Source: Lachnospiraceae bacterium | GTDB lineage: Bacteria > Bacillota > Clostridia > Lachnospirales > Lachnospiraceae | Length of the DNA stretch: 64,000 nt | NCBI GenBank assembly: GCA_014804675.1 | Contig: JAAUZH010000039.1 | Coordinates: forward strand, 104,470-168,469 | Direction: 5' to 3' | Part shown: positions 55,154 through 63,636 of the stretch, in pieces | How positions within the stretch are numbered: position 1 is the stretch's first letter | How the letters are laid out: every line of letters starts with the position of its first letter | Made by a program: the position numbers and the translations under genes | Notes under the pieces: generated by a model | Seen by the model: only the letters and a program-made list of their open reading frames with translations | What the model was told of the DNA's origin: nothing | Databases searched by the model: none

Positions 55154-56560
55154 CTATTCCTGCCCGTTCCAACAGTAAGTGCAAAGCCTGCAAGGGTCAA
55201 TCCCTACAGCCTCCAGCATGTCATCTAAACGATTGAATCTTAAAGTGGTAAAGTTCAGCTCCTTACGGATTTCTTCTATCATCTGTTCATATTTTTCGGA
55301 TTCGGGATCGGCATATTCTTTTAATACTTCTTCCGATACGTTATATCCCTCTAACCGGGCAATGACACGTCTTGCAATCAAATCCATCTCAGAATTGGAA
55401 CGGGAAAAGTTCAAGTACCTGCAGCCGTATAAAAGAGGAGGACAGGCAGGACGGATATGTACTTCCTTAGCACCGCTCTGATATAGAAATTCAGTAGTTT
55501 CCCTTAGCTGTGTACCCCTTACAATAGAATCGTCGATTAAAAGAAGCTTTTTGTCCTTAATCAGGTCGTGGACAGGAAGCATTTTCATTTTTGCAATCAG
55601 ATTCCGCTGGGTCTGAATCGTAGGCATAAAAGAACGGGGCCAGGTAGGGGTATATTTAATAAAGGGCCTGGAAAACGGAATTCCCGACTGGTTCGCATAG
55701 CCTACCGCATGGGCAGTTCCGGAATCCGGCACTCCGGCAACGATATCCGGTGAAACATTGTCTCTTTGCGCCATTTTAGCGCCGCAGTTGTAACGCATCT
55801 GTTCCACGCTGACACCTTCATAGGAGCTGGAAGGGTATCCATAATATACCCAGAGAAAGGTACAGATTTTCATATCCTTTCCGGGTGCTAACAGGGTCTT
55901 TACCCCCTCCGGCGTAATAATGGCAATTTCTCCGGGACCAAGCTCCCTGTCATTTTCATAGCCTAGATTCAAATAGGCAAAGCTTTCAAATGCAGCACAG
56001 TATGCACCATCCTTTTTGCCTGTTACTAAAGGGGTTCGACCCATTTTATCCCGGGCTGCATAAATTCCCTTTTCTGTCAGTACCATAAGAGTCAGGGAAC
56101 CATCTATCATTTCCTGTGCAAAATGAATGCCCTCTATGAAATTTTCCTTTTGATTGATAAGGGCAGCAGTCAGTTCGGTAGGATTGATATCCCCGCCGCT
56201 CATTTCCAGAAAGTGTGAGTTGCCCTTTGTAAATACTTCCTCTACAATTTCATTGCTGTTGTTGATTTTCCCAACAGTAGTAATGGCATAAGTGCCGTGA
56301 TGGGAACGGACGATCAAAGGCTGGGGTTCATAGTCGGAAATACAGCCAATGCCAAAATGTCCTTTCATTTCCTGCATATCTTTATCAAATTTTGTGCGGA
56401 AAGGAGCGTTTTCAATGTTGTGAATGGCACGGTCAAATCCCTTTTCGCCAAATACCGCCATGCCGCCTCTCCTTGTACCAAGATGGGAATGATAGTCTGT
56501 CCCAAAAAATAAATCAAATAAGCAGTCTTCTTTTGAAGCTACACCAAAAAATCCACCCAT
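55154..56560 (-). CDS. PurF-like amidophosphoribosyltransferase paralogue lacking the glutaminase nucleophile
   Basis: A 468-residue protein clearly homologous to PurF over its whole length. The PRPP loop is intact (LLLIDDSIVRGTQLRE), as are GVPDSGTAHAVGYANQSGIPF and the four cysteines corresponding to iron-sulfur ligands (MKICTFLW, LLYGCRYL, DPCRLCTYC). The N-terminus reads MGGFFGVASK where true PurF has CGVFG, and the HNGN loop is TVGKIN. The glutamine-hydrolysing half is therefore dead. It may use ammonia, accept another nucleophile, or regulate. A canonical purF lies at 33.9 kb. It is a monocistronic minus-strand gene with a terminator. Confidence 0.92.
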   Translation of the reverse strand: MGGFFGVASKEDCLFDLFFGTDYHSHLGTRRGGMAVFGEKGFDRAIHNIENAPFRTKFDKDMQEMKGHFGIGCISDYEPQPLIVRSHHGTYAITTVGKINNSNEIVEEVFTKGNSHFLEMSGGDINPTELTAALINQKENFIEGIHFAQEMIDGSLTLMVLTEKGIYAARDKMGRTPLVTGKKDGAYCAAFESFAYLNLGYENDRELGPGEIAIITPEGVKTLLAPGKDMKICTFLWVYYGYPSSSYEGVSVEQMRYNCGAKMAQRDNVSPDIVAGVPDSGTAHAVGYANQSGIPFSRPFIKYTPTWPRSFMPTIQTQRNLIAKMKMLPVHDLIKDKKLLLIDDSIVRGTQLRETTEFLYQSGAKEVHIRPACPPLLYGCRYLNFSRSNSEMDLIARRVIARLEGYNVSEEVLKEYADPESEKYEQMIEEIRKELNFTTLRFNRLDDMLEAVGIDPCRLCTYCWNGQE

Positions 56561-56655
56561 ATTTTTGTCTCCCTTGTATTGTTTCTATGGAGTATTGTAG
56601 CAAATTTTGGGGAGGTTGAAAAGAGGGGGATGCAGGGGGGATTTGGAGGGGGGAC

Positions 56656-56793
56656 GTAGGAGGAGGCATATAGAAGTCTTGGGGGCATGCTCGCGCTCTA
56701 TGAAAACGCAGCGGTACTAACGCACCAAAGTACGGTGCGTAAGGACCGGCGTTTTCATTAAGGCCCCCAAGACTTCTATATGCCTCCTCCTAC
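56656..56793 (+). repeat. Structured repeat element, copy 4 (31-base perfect arms)
   Basis: Arms 56656-56686 and 56763-56793 are perfectly complementary. The core has inner ACGCACC/GGTGCGT and an outer stem ATGAAAACGC/GCGTTTTCAT, changed in step with respect to the other copies. Flanks resemble those of copy 3 (GGAC before the left arm; TGGGTATCGGAAAGCC after the right arm). It lies between divergent genes. The rest of the 513-base gap holds only the YdcF promoter region. Confidence 0.93.
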
Positions 56794-56962
56794 TGGGTAT
56801 CGGAAAGCCTGCGAGTTCTGTGAGTTCAACGTAAGGTTGGTAATCTATGTATAGTTCTATGCAAGGAGGGGAAGGGTGAAAGCAGCGGAGAAATGGAATT
56901 GCCTTTTTGAGCGCATATGCCGTATATTCATAAAGCGGGAAATGATGTTGGGAAATTGGCTG

Positions 56963-56991
56963 TTTTCATGAGTTGGAAGTTATGGTATAGT
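56963..56991 (+). promoter_or_regulatory. Promoter of the YdcF gene
   Basis: TTTTCA (56963-56968), 17-base spacer, TATAGT (56986-56991), about 80 bases before the start codon. Confidence 0.5.
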
Positions 56992-57073
56992 GAAAAAAAT
57001 GAAAATTTAGATATTTGTGATATAGATAAAATGTGGGACGGATGACTAATATGATATTACAAAGAAAGGGAAT

Positions 57074-57844
57074 ATGAAAAAAATTGAAAAGCTGTATGGA
57101 GCCGCCGGAATTTTATCCATCTTATATTGTATCAGCATCATGATATTTACGGGATTTGGCTCCTTGTTCTTTCTTATATGGGCAGTGATAGGTGGGGGCT
57201 TTTTCTTTTTGGCGGGCTGCGTGCGCTTCCATGTGTGGAAAAAGCTGCCAAAGCTTTTGAGGGTGCTGTTTCTTACGGGAGTTATTTTGGGCTTACTTGT
57301 TTTTGTATTTTTTGAAGGGTTGATTATCAGTGGATTTGGACGTGAGGGGAAGGAAAATCTGGATTATGTGATCGTGCTTGGGGCACAGGTGCATAAAAGC
57401 GGGCCAAGCCGGGTGCTGAAGATGAGGCTGGATACTGCTTATGAGTATGCGGTAAAAAATCCGGATACCTTGTTGATCGTATCGGGCGGACAGGGTGGAA
57501 ATGAGCCTTTTAGCGAAGCAAAGGGAATGTATGATTATCTGGTAGAAAGAGGCCTGAAGGAAAATAGGATCATTATGGAGGATCAATCTACCAATACTTA
57601 TGAGAATCTTATGTTTTCCAGAGAAATTTTGGATTCTCTTGGAGCCAAAAAGGCTCAGGTGGGAATTATTTCCAACAATTTTCATGTGTATCGGGCAGTT
57701 CAGTTAGCAAAGCATAACGGATATGATGTTATATACGGAATTTCAGCACCTTCCTACCCGTATCTGCAGGCAAATAATATGCTTCGGGAGTTTTTTGGAG
57801 TGCTGAAAGATTTTCTTACCGGACATATGAAGCTTGTGGGGTGA
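57074..57844 (+). CDS. YdcF/SanA-like DUF218 membrane protein
   Basis: A 256-residue protein. Three hydrophobic segments fill residues 10-90 (ILSILYCISIMIFTGFGSLFFLIWAVIGGGFFFLAG, LLRVLFLTGVILGLLVFVFFEGLII). The DUF218 domain follows: DYVIVLGAQVHKSGPSRVLKMRLDTAYEY, LLIVSGGQGGNEPFSEAKGMYDYLVERG, IIMEDQSTNTYENLMFS, VGIISNNFHVYRAVQLAKHNGYDV. Members are linked to envelope integrity (SanA, ElyC). AAAGGGAAT precedes the ATG. Confidence 0.93.
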   Translation: MKKIEKLYGAAGILSILYCISIMIFTGFGSLFFLIWAVIGGGFFFLAGCVRFHVWKKLPKLLRVLFLTGVILGLLVFVFFEGLIISGFGREGKENLDYVIVLGAQVHKSGPSRVLKMRLDTAYEYAVKNPDTLLIVSGGQGGNEPFSEAKGMYDYLVERGLKENRIIMEDQSTNTYENLMFSREILDSLGAKKAQVGIISNNFHVYRAVQLAKHNGYDVIYGISAPSYPYLQANNMLREFFGVLKDFLTGHMKLVG

Positions 57845-57861
57845 GAGGAATCATAGGATAA

Positions 57862-58302
57862 ATGTGCGGGGAAAAAATGATGAAACTTCAATTAGAAAGA
57901 TGGGAACCGATAAAAAATGTAAATAATGATAATATAAATATCCTATCCGTAACGGACTGTTATGATGGTTTAACAATTGTTCTTGAGAATATGGATTCTG
58001 AATTATTGACCATTAGATGGGCTATGGTAGAAAGCTACTGCTGTTCAACGGAAGAAGCGCGTTTTCGGTTTATTGCCGGCCAATGGCAGCAAATCAGGAA
58101 GGAATTTCCAAAGTGGTCTTTTTTTAAGGTTGCTGATTCACCATATATTAAATGGATGAAAGAACAGGCAGGCGGTTTTATGGATGAAGAGGAATTTATG
58201 CATTTCATGATTGTTTCCAGGGATTATGTTCTTGATATCGTGTCGAAGCATGAACCGGATGAATGTTATAAAAAAGGAGGAAAAGAAGATGTTGGAGTTT
58301 AG
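57862..58302 (+). CDS. Uncharacterised small acidic protein
   Basis: A 146-residue soluble protein (140-141 if an ATG at 57877 or 57880 is used; the ribosome site is ambiguous). It begins LQLERWEPIKNVNNDNINILSVTDCYDGLTIVLENMDSELLTIRW, a strand-rich pattern, and ends in a helical region rich in Asp and Glu. Its size and composition are like those of immunity or DUF proteins in contact systems, but no toxin is adjacent, so that is only a thought. Its 3' end overlaps the next gene by 14 bases. Confidence 0.75.
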   Translation: MCGEKMMKLQLERWEPIKNVNNDNINILSVTDCYDGLTIVLENMDSELLTIRWAMVESYCCSTEEARFRFIAGQWQQIRKEFPKWSFFKVADSPYIKWMKEQAGGFMDEEEFMHFMIVSRDYVLDIVSKHEPDECYKKGGKEDVGV

Positions 58303-58540
58303 ATATGATACCCAGTTGCTGATAGAGGGAAAGGAATTGGATGAGGATGTCATTAACGATTATTTTACAGAGAATTTTAAAGGGGATTGTTTATTAGCTG
58401 TTGGTGATGAGGAACTGATTAAAATTCACTATCACACCAATGAGCCATGGAAGGTATTGGAATACTGTGCTTCTTTGGGAGAGATATATGATATTGTAAT
58501 AGAAGATATGGACAGGCAGGCAAGAGGCCTGCAAGGGTAA
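58289..58540 (+). CDS. Small FakA/DAK2 C-terminal-like protein
   Basis: An 83-residue protein starting at the ATG at 58289 after AAAGGAGG, inside the end of the preceding gene. The sequence FKGDCLLAVGDEELIKIHYHTNEPWKVLEYCASLGEIYDIVIEDMDRQARG is the pattern of the C-terminal module of fatty-acid kinase subunit A and related DAK proteins. The kinase domain itself is absent, so this is a stand-alone module. From memory such short proteins are common in Lachnospiraceae. Function unknown. Confidence 0.82.
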   Translation: MLEFRYDTQLLIEGKELDEDVINDYFTENFKGDCLLAVGDEELIKIHYHTNEPWKVLEYCASLGEIYDIVIEDMDRQARGLQG

Positions 58541-58556
58541 ATTCAAAAGCAGCATG

Positions 58557-58793
58557 GAAATCAATTTTCAGCCAGAGGCCCTTCCCCCAGATGCCAGAAC
58601 GGATTTCAGACCAGACAGAGAATGTTTTCTGCGTCGCCACGCTTTCGCTCTATAAAAACGCAGCAGTGCTAAGCTCGACAATACCTCGCTAAGCGCTGGC
58701 GTTTTTATAAGGGCTCCTTAAGAAAACACTCTCTGTCTGGTCTGAAATCCGTTCTGGCATCTGGGGGAAGGACCGCTGGCTAAAATTGATTTC
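58557..58793 (+). repeat. Structured repeat element, copy 5 (73-74-base arms)
   Basis: Arms 58557-58630 and 58721-58793 are complementary except for one single-base gap and three mismatches, two of which are G-T pairs if read as minus-strand RNA. The core is in plus orientation with outer stem TATAAAAACGC/GCGTTTTTATA and mid-stem AGTGCT/AGCGCT. The inner hairpin has diverged (CTCGACAATACCTC loop). It lies between the FakA-tail gene and hisS. Confidence 0.93.
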
Positions 58794-58813
58794 TGTGGAG
58801 GGGAAATTGGGTA

Positions 58814-58842
58814 TTGAGAAAATAAGGAAAACGTTGTAAAAT
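58814..58842 (+). promoter_or_regulatory. Promoter of hisS-aspS
   Basis: TTGAGA (58814-58819), 17-base spacer, TAAAAT (58837-58842). The leader is about 90 bases, too short for a T-box, and no T-box sequence is seen. Confidence 0.6.
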
Positions 58843-58936
58843 TTAATCTGTGCATGTTTTTTTGGATGTATTTGCCAAAACACGGCAGATACGAGCTTTA
58901 TATGAAATGTAATGAATAAAAAGAGAGGATAACAGT

Positions 58937-60199
58937 ATGGCGCTTAGTAAAAAGCCTGTTACAGGAATGAAGGATATACTTCCGAAGGAAATGCAGATTC
59001 GGGATTATGTGATGCAGGTAATCAAAGAAAATTATAGAAAATTCGGGTTTACCCCCATTGAAACTCCTTGTGTGGAAAATATCGGGAATTTAAGCAATAA
59101 GCAGGGCGGCGAAAATGAAAAGCTGATTTTTAAGATTTTAAAAAGAGGAGAAAAGCTGAATCTGGAAACAGCGGTTACGGAAGAAGATGTGGTGGACGGA
59201 GGACTTCGTTATGATTTGACGGTGCCGCTTGCCAGATTTTATTCCAATAACGTCAATCAGCTTCCAAGTCCTTTTAAGGCATTGCAGATGGGAAGCGTAT
59301 GGCGGGCGGACAGGCCCCAGAGGGGACGTTTCCGTCAGTTTGTGCAGTGCGATATTGATATTTTGGGAGAGCCAAGCAACTTAGCGGAAATCGAACTGAT
59401 ACTGGCAACTACCACCACACTTGGAAAGTTAGGGTTTTCTAACTTTAAAGTGAGGATTAATGAAAGACGTATTTTGAAAGCTATGGCGGCCTATTCCGGT
59501 TTCCCGGAAGAGGAATACGATACAGTCTTTATTATTCTGGATAAAATGGACAAGATTGGTCTGGACGGTGTTTCCGGGGAGTTGTTGGAGAATGGCTTTT
59601 CCAAGGAAAGCGTGGATAAGTATCTGGAGCTTTTTCAAGGGATTGAAGCAGCGGAAAACGGAATTTTATATTTGAAGGAAACATTAAAGGATGTGCTGGA
59701 GGAGGAAGTGGCGAAAAGCCTGATGGAAATTATGGAAAGCGTTCAGGCTACGGTAGATACTAACTTTGAAATCCTGTTTGATCCTACTTTGGTCAGAGGA
59801 ATGTCTTATTATACGGGAACCATATTTGAAATTGAAATGCCGGAGTTTGGAAGCTCTGTAGCAGGGGGAGGCCGTTATGATAAGATGATTGGCAAGTTTA
59901 CAGGAAACGATACGCCAGCCTGCGGGTTTTCCATTGGATTTGAGCGGATCATAACGATTCTGCTGGATAAGGGCTTTGAAGTGCCGGGGGCAGAGCGGAA
60001 GGTAGCTTATCTGGTAGAAAAGGGCATTGGAACAAAGGAACTTTGTGAAGTGATCGAAAAGGCCCAGCAGGAAAGAAAAGAAGGCGCTCAGGTACTGGTG
60101 GTGCGCATGAATAAAAATAAGAAATTCCAAAAAGAGCAGCTGATAAAGGAAGGCTATGAGGAATTTAAAGACTTTTATAAAGAGGGACTGAAAAATTAA
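58937..60199 (+). CDS. hisS: Histidyl-tRNA synthetase
   Basis: A 420-residue class II synthetase charging tRNA-His. Motif 1 is in the KFGFTPIETPCVENIG region, motif 2 FKALQMGSVWRADRPQRGRFRQFVQCDIDILG. The histidine-specific segments are LVRGMSYYTGTIFEIEMPEFGSSVAGGGRYDKM, and motif 3 is PACGFSIGFERI. The C-terminal anticodon-binding domain is shorter than usual but present (VAYLVEKGIGTKELCEVIEKAQQ). GAGAGGAT precedes the ATG; aspS follows 16 bases later. Confidence 0.97.
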   Translation: MALSKKPVTGMKDILPKEMQIRDYVMQVIKENYRKFGFTPIETPCVENIGNLSNKQGGENEKLIFKILKRGEKLNLETAVTEEDVVDGGLRYDLTVPLARFYSNNVNQLPSPFKALQMGSVWRADRPQRGRFRQFVQCDIDILGEPSNLAEIELILATTTTLGKLGFSNFKVRINERRILKAMAAYSGFPEEEYDTVFIILDKMDKIGLDGVSGELLENGFSKESVDKYLELFQGIEAAENGILYLKETLKDVLEEEVAKSLMEIMESVQATVDTNFEILFDPTLVRGMSYYTGTIFEIEMPEFGSSVAGGGRYDKMIGKFTGNDTPACGFSIGFERIITILLDKGFEVPGAERKVAYLVEKGIGTKELCEVIEKAQQERKEGAQVLVVRMNKNKKFQKEQLIKEGYEEFKDFYKEGLKN

Positions 60200-60215
60200 T
60201 CAGGAGGACAAAAGC

Positions 60216-62039
60216 ATGGCAGAAGCAATGAAGGGTTTAAAAAGAACCCATAGATGTGCAGAGTTAGCGCTGGCTAATGTTGGAGAGACTGTAACCGTTA
60301 TGGGATGGGTTCAGAAGCAAAGAAATAAAGGCGGTATTATTTTTGTGGATTTAAGGGATCGTTCCGGAATCCTGCAGATTATTTTCGAGGAAAGCGATGT
60401 AAAGGCAGAGGGCTTTGCAAAGGCGGAAAAGCTTAGAAGCGAATTTGTCATTGCCGTAGTGGGAACGGTAGAGAAAAGAGCCGGGGCAATCAATGAAAAG
60501 CTGGCAACGGGAGAAATTGAAATCAGGGCAAAGGAAGTCCGGATTTTATCGGAGGCGGAGACTCCTCCTTTCCCAATTGAAGAGGACAGCAGGACAAAGG
60601 AAGAGCTTCGCTTGAAATATCGTTATCTGGATTTAAGAAGACCAGACTTGCAGAGAAACTTAATGCTGCGCAGCAAGATTACCACAAGCATTCGGGCATT
60701 TCTGGCAGAAGAAGGCTTTTTGGAAATCGAAACGCCCATTCTTGGAAAATCCACGCCGGAGGGAGCCAGAGACTATCTGGTGCCAAGCCGGGTACATCCG
60801 GGAACCTTTTACGGACTTCCCCAGTCCCCCCAATTGTTCAAGCAGCTTTTGATGTGTTCCGGTTATGACCGGTATTTCCAGATTGCAAAATGCTTCCGGG
60901 ATGAGGATTTAAGGGCTGACAGACAGCCGGAATTTACCCAGGTGGACATGGAATTATCCTTTGTGGATGTGGATGATGTAATCGAAGTCAATGAAAGATT
61001 GTTACAAAAGGTGTGCAAGGAAGCAATCGGGCTGGATATTTCCCTTCCCATTCCAAGGATGAGATGGCAGGAGGCAATGGAGCGGTTTGGTTCCGATAAG
61101 CCGGATACCCGTTTCGGCATGGAGTTAGTGAATGTGTCCGATGTAGTTTACGGCTGTGGCTTTAGCGTTTTTACCAGTGCATTGGAAACTGTTAGTTCTG
61201 TTGGAAGGGTCGAAACCTGTGGTTCTGTTCAGGGAATTAATGCCAAGGGCCAGGGAGGAATGCCAAGAAAGAAAATCGATGCCCTTGTAGAATTTGCCAA
61301 GGGTTTTGGGGCAAAAGGACTTGCTTATTTATCCATTCAGCCGGATGGCAGCTACAAATCTTCTTTTGCCAAATTTATGACAGAGGCACAGTTGGACGAG
61401 CTGGTAAAGGAAATGGATGGAGAGCCGGGAGATTTGCTTTTATTTGCAGCAGATAAAAATCCGGTTGTATGGGATGTGCTTGGCAACTTAAGGTTAGAGC
61501 TGGCAAAGCAGATGGGATTGATTGATGAAAGCAAATTTAATTTCCTTTGGATAACGGAATTTCCTCTTTTGGAATGGAATGAGGAGGCAAACCGTTATGT
61601 GGCTATGCATCATCCCTTTACTATGCCCATGGATGAAGATCTGCCATTATTGGATACAGAACCGGGCAGGGTGCGGGCAAAGGCATATGATATCGTGTTA
61701 AATGGTACAGAGCTTGGAGGAGGCAGCGTGAGAATTTTCCAGAGCGATGTGCAGGAAAAGATGTTTGAAGTGCTTGGATTTGAAAAGGAAGATGCGTATG
61801 AGCGTTTTGGATTTTTATTAAATGCTTTTAAGTATGGAGTACCGCCTCATGCGGGGCTTGCTTATGGACTTGACCGTCTGGTAATGCTTTTGGTAAAGGC
61901 GGAAAGTATCCGTGAGGTAATTGCATTCCCCAAGGTAAAGGATGCGTCCTGTCTTATGACGGATGCCCCGAATGTAGTGGATCAGGTTCAGTTGGATGAA
62001 TTGGAGCTTGCGCTTAATCTGAAAAATGAGGATGAATAA
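60216..62039 (+). CDS. aspS: Aspartyl-tRNA synthetase
   Basis: A 607-residue class II synthetase of the bacterial type. The N-terminal OB-fold is VTVMGWVQKQRNKGGIIFVDLRDRSGILQIIFE. Motif 2 region: FQIAKCFRDEDLRADRQPEFTQVDMELSFVDVDD. A bacterial GAD insertion domain occupies roughly residues 300-430, and motif 3 is LAYGLDRLVMLL near 555. AGGAGGACAAAAGC precedes the ATG. It is coupled with hisS, a frequent pairing in Firmicutes. Confidence 0.97.
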   Translation: MAEAMKGLKRTHRCAELALANVGETVTVMGWVQKQRNKGGIIFVDLRDRSGILQIIFEESDVKAEGFAKAEKLRSEFVIAVVGTVEKRAGAINEKLATGEIEIRAKEVRILSEAETPPFPIEEDSRTKEELRLKYRYLDLRRPDLQRNLMLRSKITTSIRAFLAEEGFLEIETPILGKSTPEGARDYLVPSRVHPGTFYGLPQSPQLFKQLLMCSGYDRYFQIAKCFRDEDLRADRQPEFTQVDMELSFVDVDDVIEVNERLLQKVCKEAIGLDISLPIPRMRWQEAMERFGSDKPDTRFGMELVNVSDVVYGCGFSVFTSALETVSSVGRVETCGSVQGINAKGQGGMPRKKIDALVEFAKGFGAKGLAYLSIQPDGSYKSSFAKFMTEAQLDELVKEMDGEPGDLLLFAADKNPVVWDVLGNLRLELAKQMGLIDESKFNFLWITEFPLLEWNEEANRYVAMHHPFTMPMDEDLPLLDTEPGRVRAKAYDIVLNGTELGGGSVRIFQSDVQEKMFEVLGFEKEDAYERFGFLLNAFKYGVPPHAGLAYGLDRLVMLLVKAESIREVIAFPKVKDASCLMTDAPNVVDQVQLDELELALNLKNEDE

Positions 62040-62062
62040 TCTATACTGCATAAAAAATATTT

Positions 62063-62749
62063 ATGAAAATATATGTATTAAACGTTGACAAGTTAAATCA
62101 GGAAGTGCTGTTTCAAAAGGCATATGGGACAGTGGACCGCTTTCGAAAAGAAAAGGTGGACAGCTGCAAAAGGCGGGAGGATAAGCTTAGAAGTCTTGGC
62201 GCAGGGCTGCTGCTGGCCCATGGTGTATCAGAAGTCTTGAAAACCCCATGGAGTCAGCTGAGAGAGCAGATTCATATGGAATACGGAATGCATGGAAAGC
62301 CCTATCTTAAGAAGTGGGAAGGAATCTCTTTTAATTTGTCTCATTCCGGCAGTTATGCCACCTGTGTAATTTCCAAAGGAGAAACACCTTATGTTCATCA
62401 TAGGGAAAATGAGGTGGGAATCGATATTCAAAAAGTACGTACATGCAGTTTGAAAGTCGCTAAAAAGGTTTTTTCCCATAAAGAATATGCAGGGCTGGAA
62501 GAGGTGTATAAGGAGAATGAGAGACAGGGAGATTTGCTGTTTTCAAGGCTGTGGGCAGAAATGGAAAGCCGAGGAAAGCTTTTGGGAACAGGGGTGTTTT
62601 GGACAGAGGGGATTAGTGAAATGATTTTTCAGAAAAGCTATGCCATGGGAGAAGCATATTGGATTTCGGTGTCTTCTGCCAAAGAAAATATTCCGGAAAA
62701 AATTTCCCTGCTGGGGGCAGAAGAACTGTTGGGGTCACTGGATGCTTGA
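62063..62749 (+). CDS. 4'-phosphopantetheinyl transferase, Sfp type
   Basis: A 228-residue enzyme that transfers phosphopantetheine from CoA to carrier proteins. The magnesium-binding motif VGIDIQKV (residues 119-126) and FSHKEYAGL are clear. The third motif is LWAEMESRGKLLGTG, where the usual WTxKE Lys is Met, a mild departure. Opening SFNLSHSGSYATCVIS is typical. No polyketide or nonribosomal cluster lies in the window, so its partner is elsewhere. It has no strong ribosome site and follows aspS by 23 bases. Confidence 0.9.
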   Translation: MKIYVLNVDKLNQEVLFQKAYGTVDRFRKEKVDSCKRREDKLRSLGAGLLLAHGVSEVLKTPWSQLREQIHMEYGMHGKPYLKKWEGISFNLSHSGSYATCVISKGETPYVHHRENEVGIDIQKVRTCSLKVAKKVFSHKEYAGLEEVYKENERQGDLLFSRLWAEMESRGKLLGTGVFWTEGISEMIFQKSYAMGEAYWISVSSAKENIPEKISLLGAEELLGSLDA

Positions 62750-62811
62750 TGGTATTGGAAAAGCAATCCTTTGTTCTTGGAGCTGCTGCTGACGCATTAG
62801 AACCTATAGAG

Positions 62812-62864
62812 AAAATCCTGCATATTTTAAAATAGAATATCTATTTTGAAAGGCAGGATTTTTT
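62812..62864 (+). terminator. Terminator-like hairpin containing the ribosome site of the amidase gene
   Basis: AAAATCCTGC (62812-62821) pairs with GCAGGATTTT (62853-62862), with an inner AAAATAG/CTATTTT stem, followed directly by T-rich bases and the ATG at 62865. The AGGCAGG site lies in the 3' arm. It can terminate the aspS-sfp transcript and also hide the amidase start. The same arrangement occurs at 18.7 kb. Confidence 0.75.
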
Positions 62865-63410
62865 ATGGCATATACAGTGATGTTGGATGCGGGCCACGGT
62901 GGGGGAGACCCGGGCGCCGTGTATTACGGAAGACAGGAAAAAGATGATGTGCTTGCATTGACGCTTGCAATCGGAGATATATTACAGGATTATGGTGTAA
63001 ATGTACTTTACACAAGAACCAATGATGTTTATGAGACGCCCCTTCAAAAGGCAACGGAAGGAAATGAAGCCGGGGCGGATTACTTTGTATCCATCCACAG
63101 AAATTCTTCTCCGGTGCCTAACACCTATTCCGGTGTAGAAACATTGGTTTATAATACCTATGGACGTGCAGCGACTATGGCGGCAAATATAAATGAACAG
63201 TTAGAGAGGATCGGTTTTGCAAATTTAGGTGTAAATGAAAGGCAAAATCTGATTGTGTTAAGAAGAACGGAAATGCCGGCAGTATTAGTGGAAGTTGGAT
63301 TCATCAATACGGATGCGGATAACCGTTTCTTTGATGAAAATTTTGATACGATAGCAAGAGCCATAGCAAACGGAATCTTTGAAACCTTATATCCGGGCAG
63401 CTTTGCATAG
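62865..63410 (+). CDS. N-acetylmuramoyl-L-alanine amidase (Amidase_3)
   Basis: A 181-residue zinc amidase that cuts the lactyl-peptide link of peptidoglycan. Zinc ligands and catalytic residues fit: VMLDAGHGGGDPGA (His), the Glu in the GRQEKDDVLALTLAIG segment, DYFVSIHRNSS (His) and VLVEVGFINTDADN (Glu). It lacks any signal peptide, so how it reaches the wall is unclear; sporulation-linked or phage-like release is possible. Translation starts right after a hairpin. Confidence 0.93.
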   Translation: MAYTVMLDAGHGGGDPGAVYYGRQEKDDVLALTLAIGDILQDYGVNVLYTRTNDVYETPLQKATEGNEAGADYFVSIHRNSSPVPNTYSGVETLVYNTYGRAATMAANINEQLERIGFANLGVNERQNLIVLRRTEMPAVLVEVGFINTDADNRFFDENFDTIARAIANGIFETLYPGSFA

Positions 63411-63496
63411 GGACTGCTAACGATAGAATAGAATGAAAATAAGGGGAAAAGAAAAATTTGGAATATTCTAAATATTCAAAAGAGTGCAAAAAAGGG

Positions 63497-63525
63497 TTGA
63501 TTTTTTGCAGAATATGTAATAGAAT
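63497..63525 (+). promoter_or_regulatory. Promoter of tRNA-Glu
   Basis: TTGATT (63497-63502), 17-base spacer, TAGAAT (63520-63525), about 30 bases before the tRNA. Confidence 0.65.
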
Positions 63526-63554
63526 AAGCAAGGACGTTTTAAGAAATGGACTAT

Positions 63555-63626
63555 GGCTCGTTGGTCAAGCGGTTAAGACGCCGCCCTCTCACGGCGGAAA
63601 CAGGGGTTCGATTCCCCTACGAGCTG
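63555..63626 (+). tRNA. tRNA-Glu (anticodon CTC)
   Basis: Cloverleaf with acceptor GGCTCGT/ACGAGCT (first pair G-T), anticodon stem CCGCC/GGCGG around CTCTCAC (anticodon CTC), and T-arm AGGGGTTCGATTCCCCT. CCA is not encoded. The ORFs overlapping it on this strand are shadows. Confidence 0.93.
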
Positions 63627-63636
63627 CTTATTCGAA

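Noticed and set aside
58843..58936. T-box riboswitch before hisS
   Set aside because: The leader is under 100 bases and has neither the T-box sequence nor a specifier-loop hairpin.
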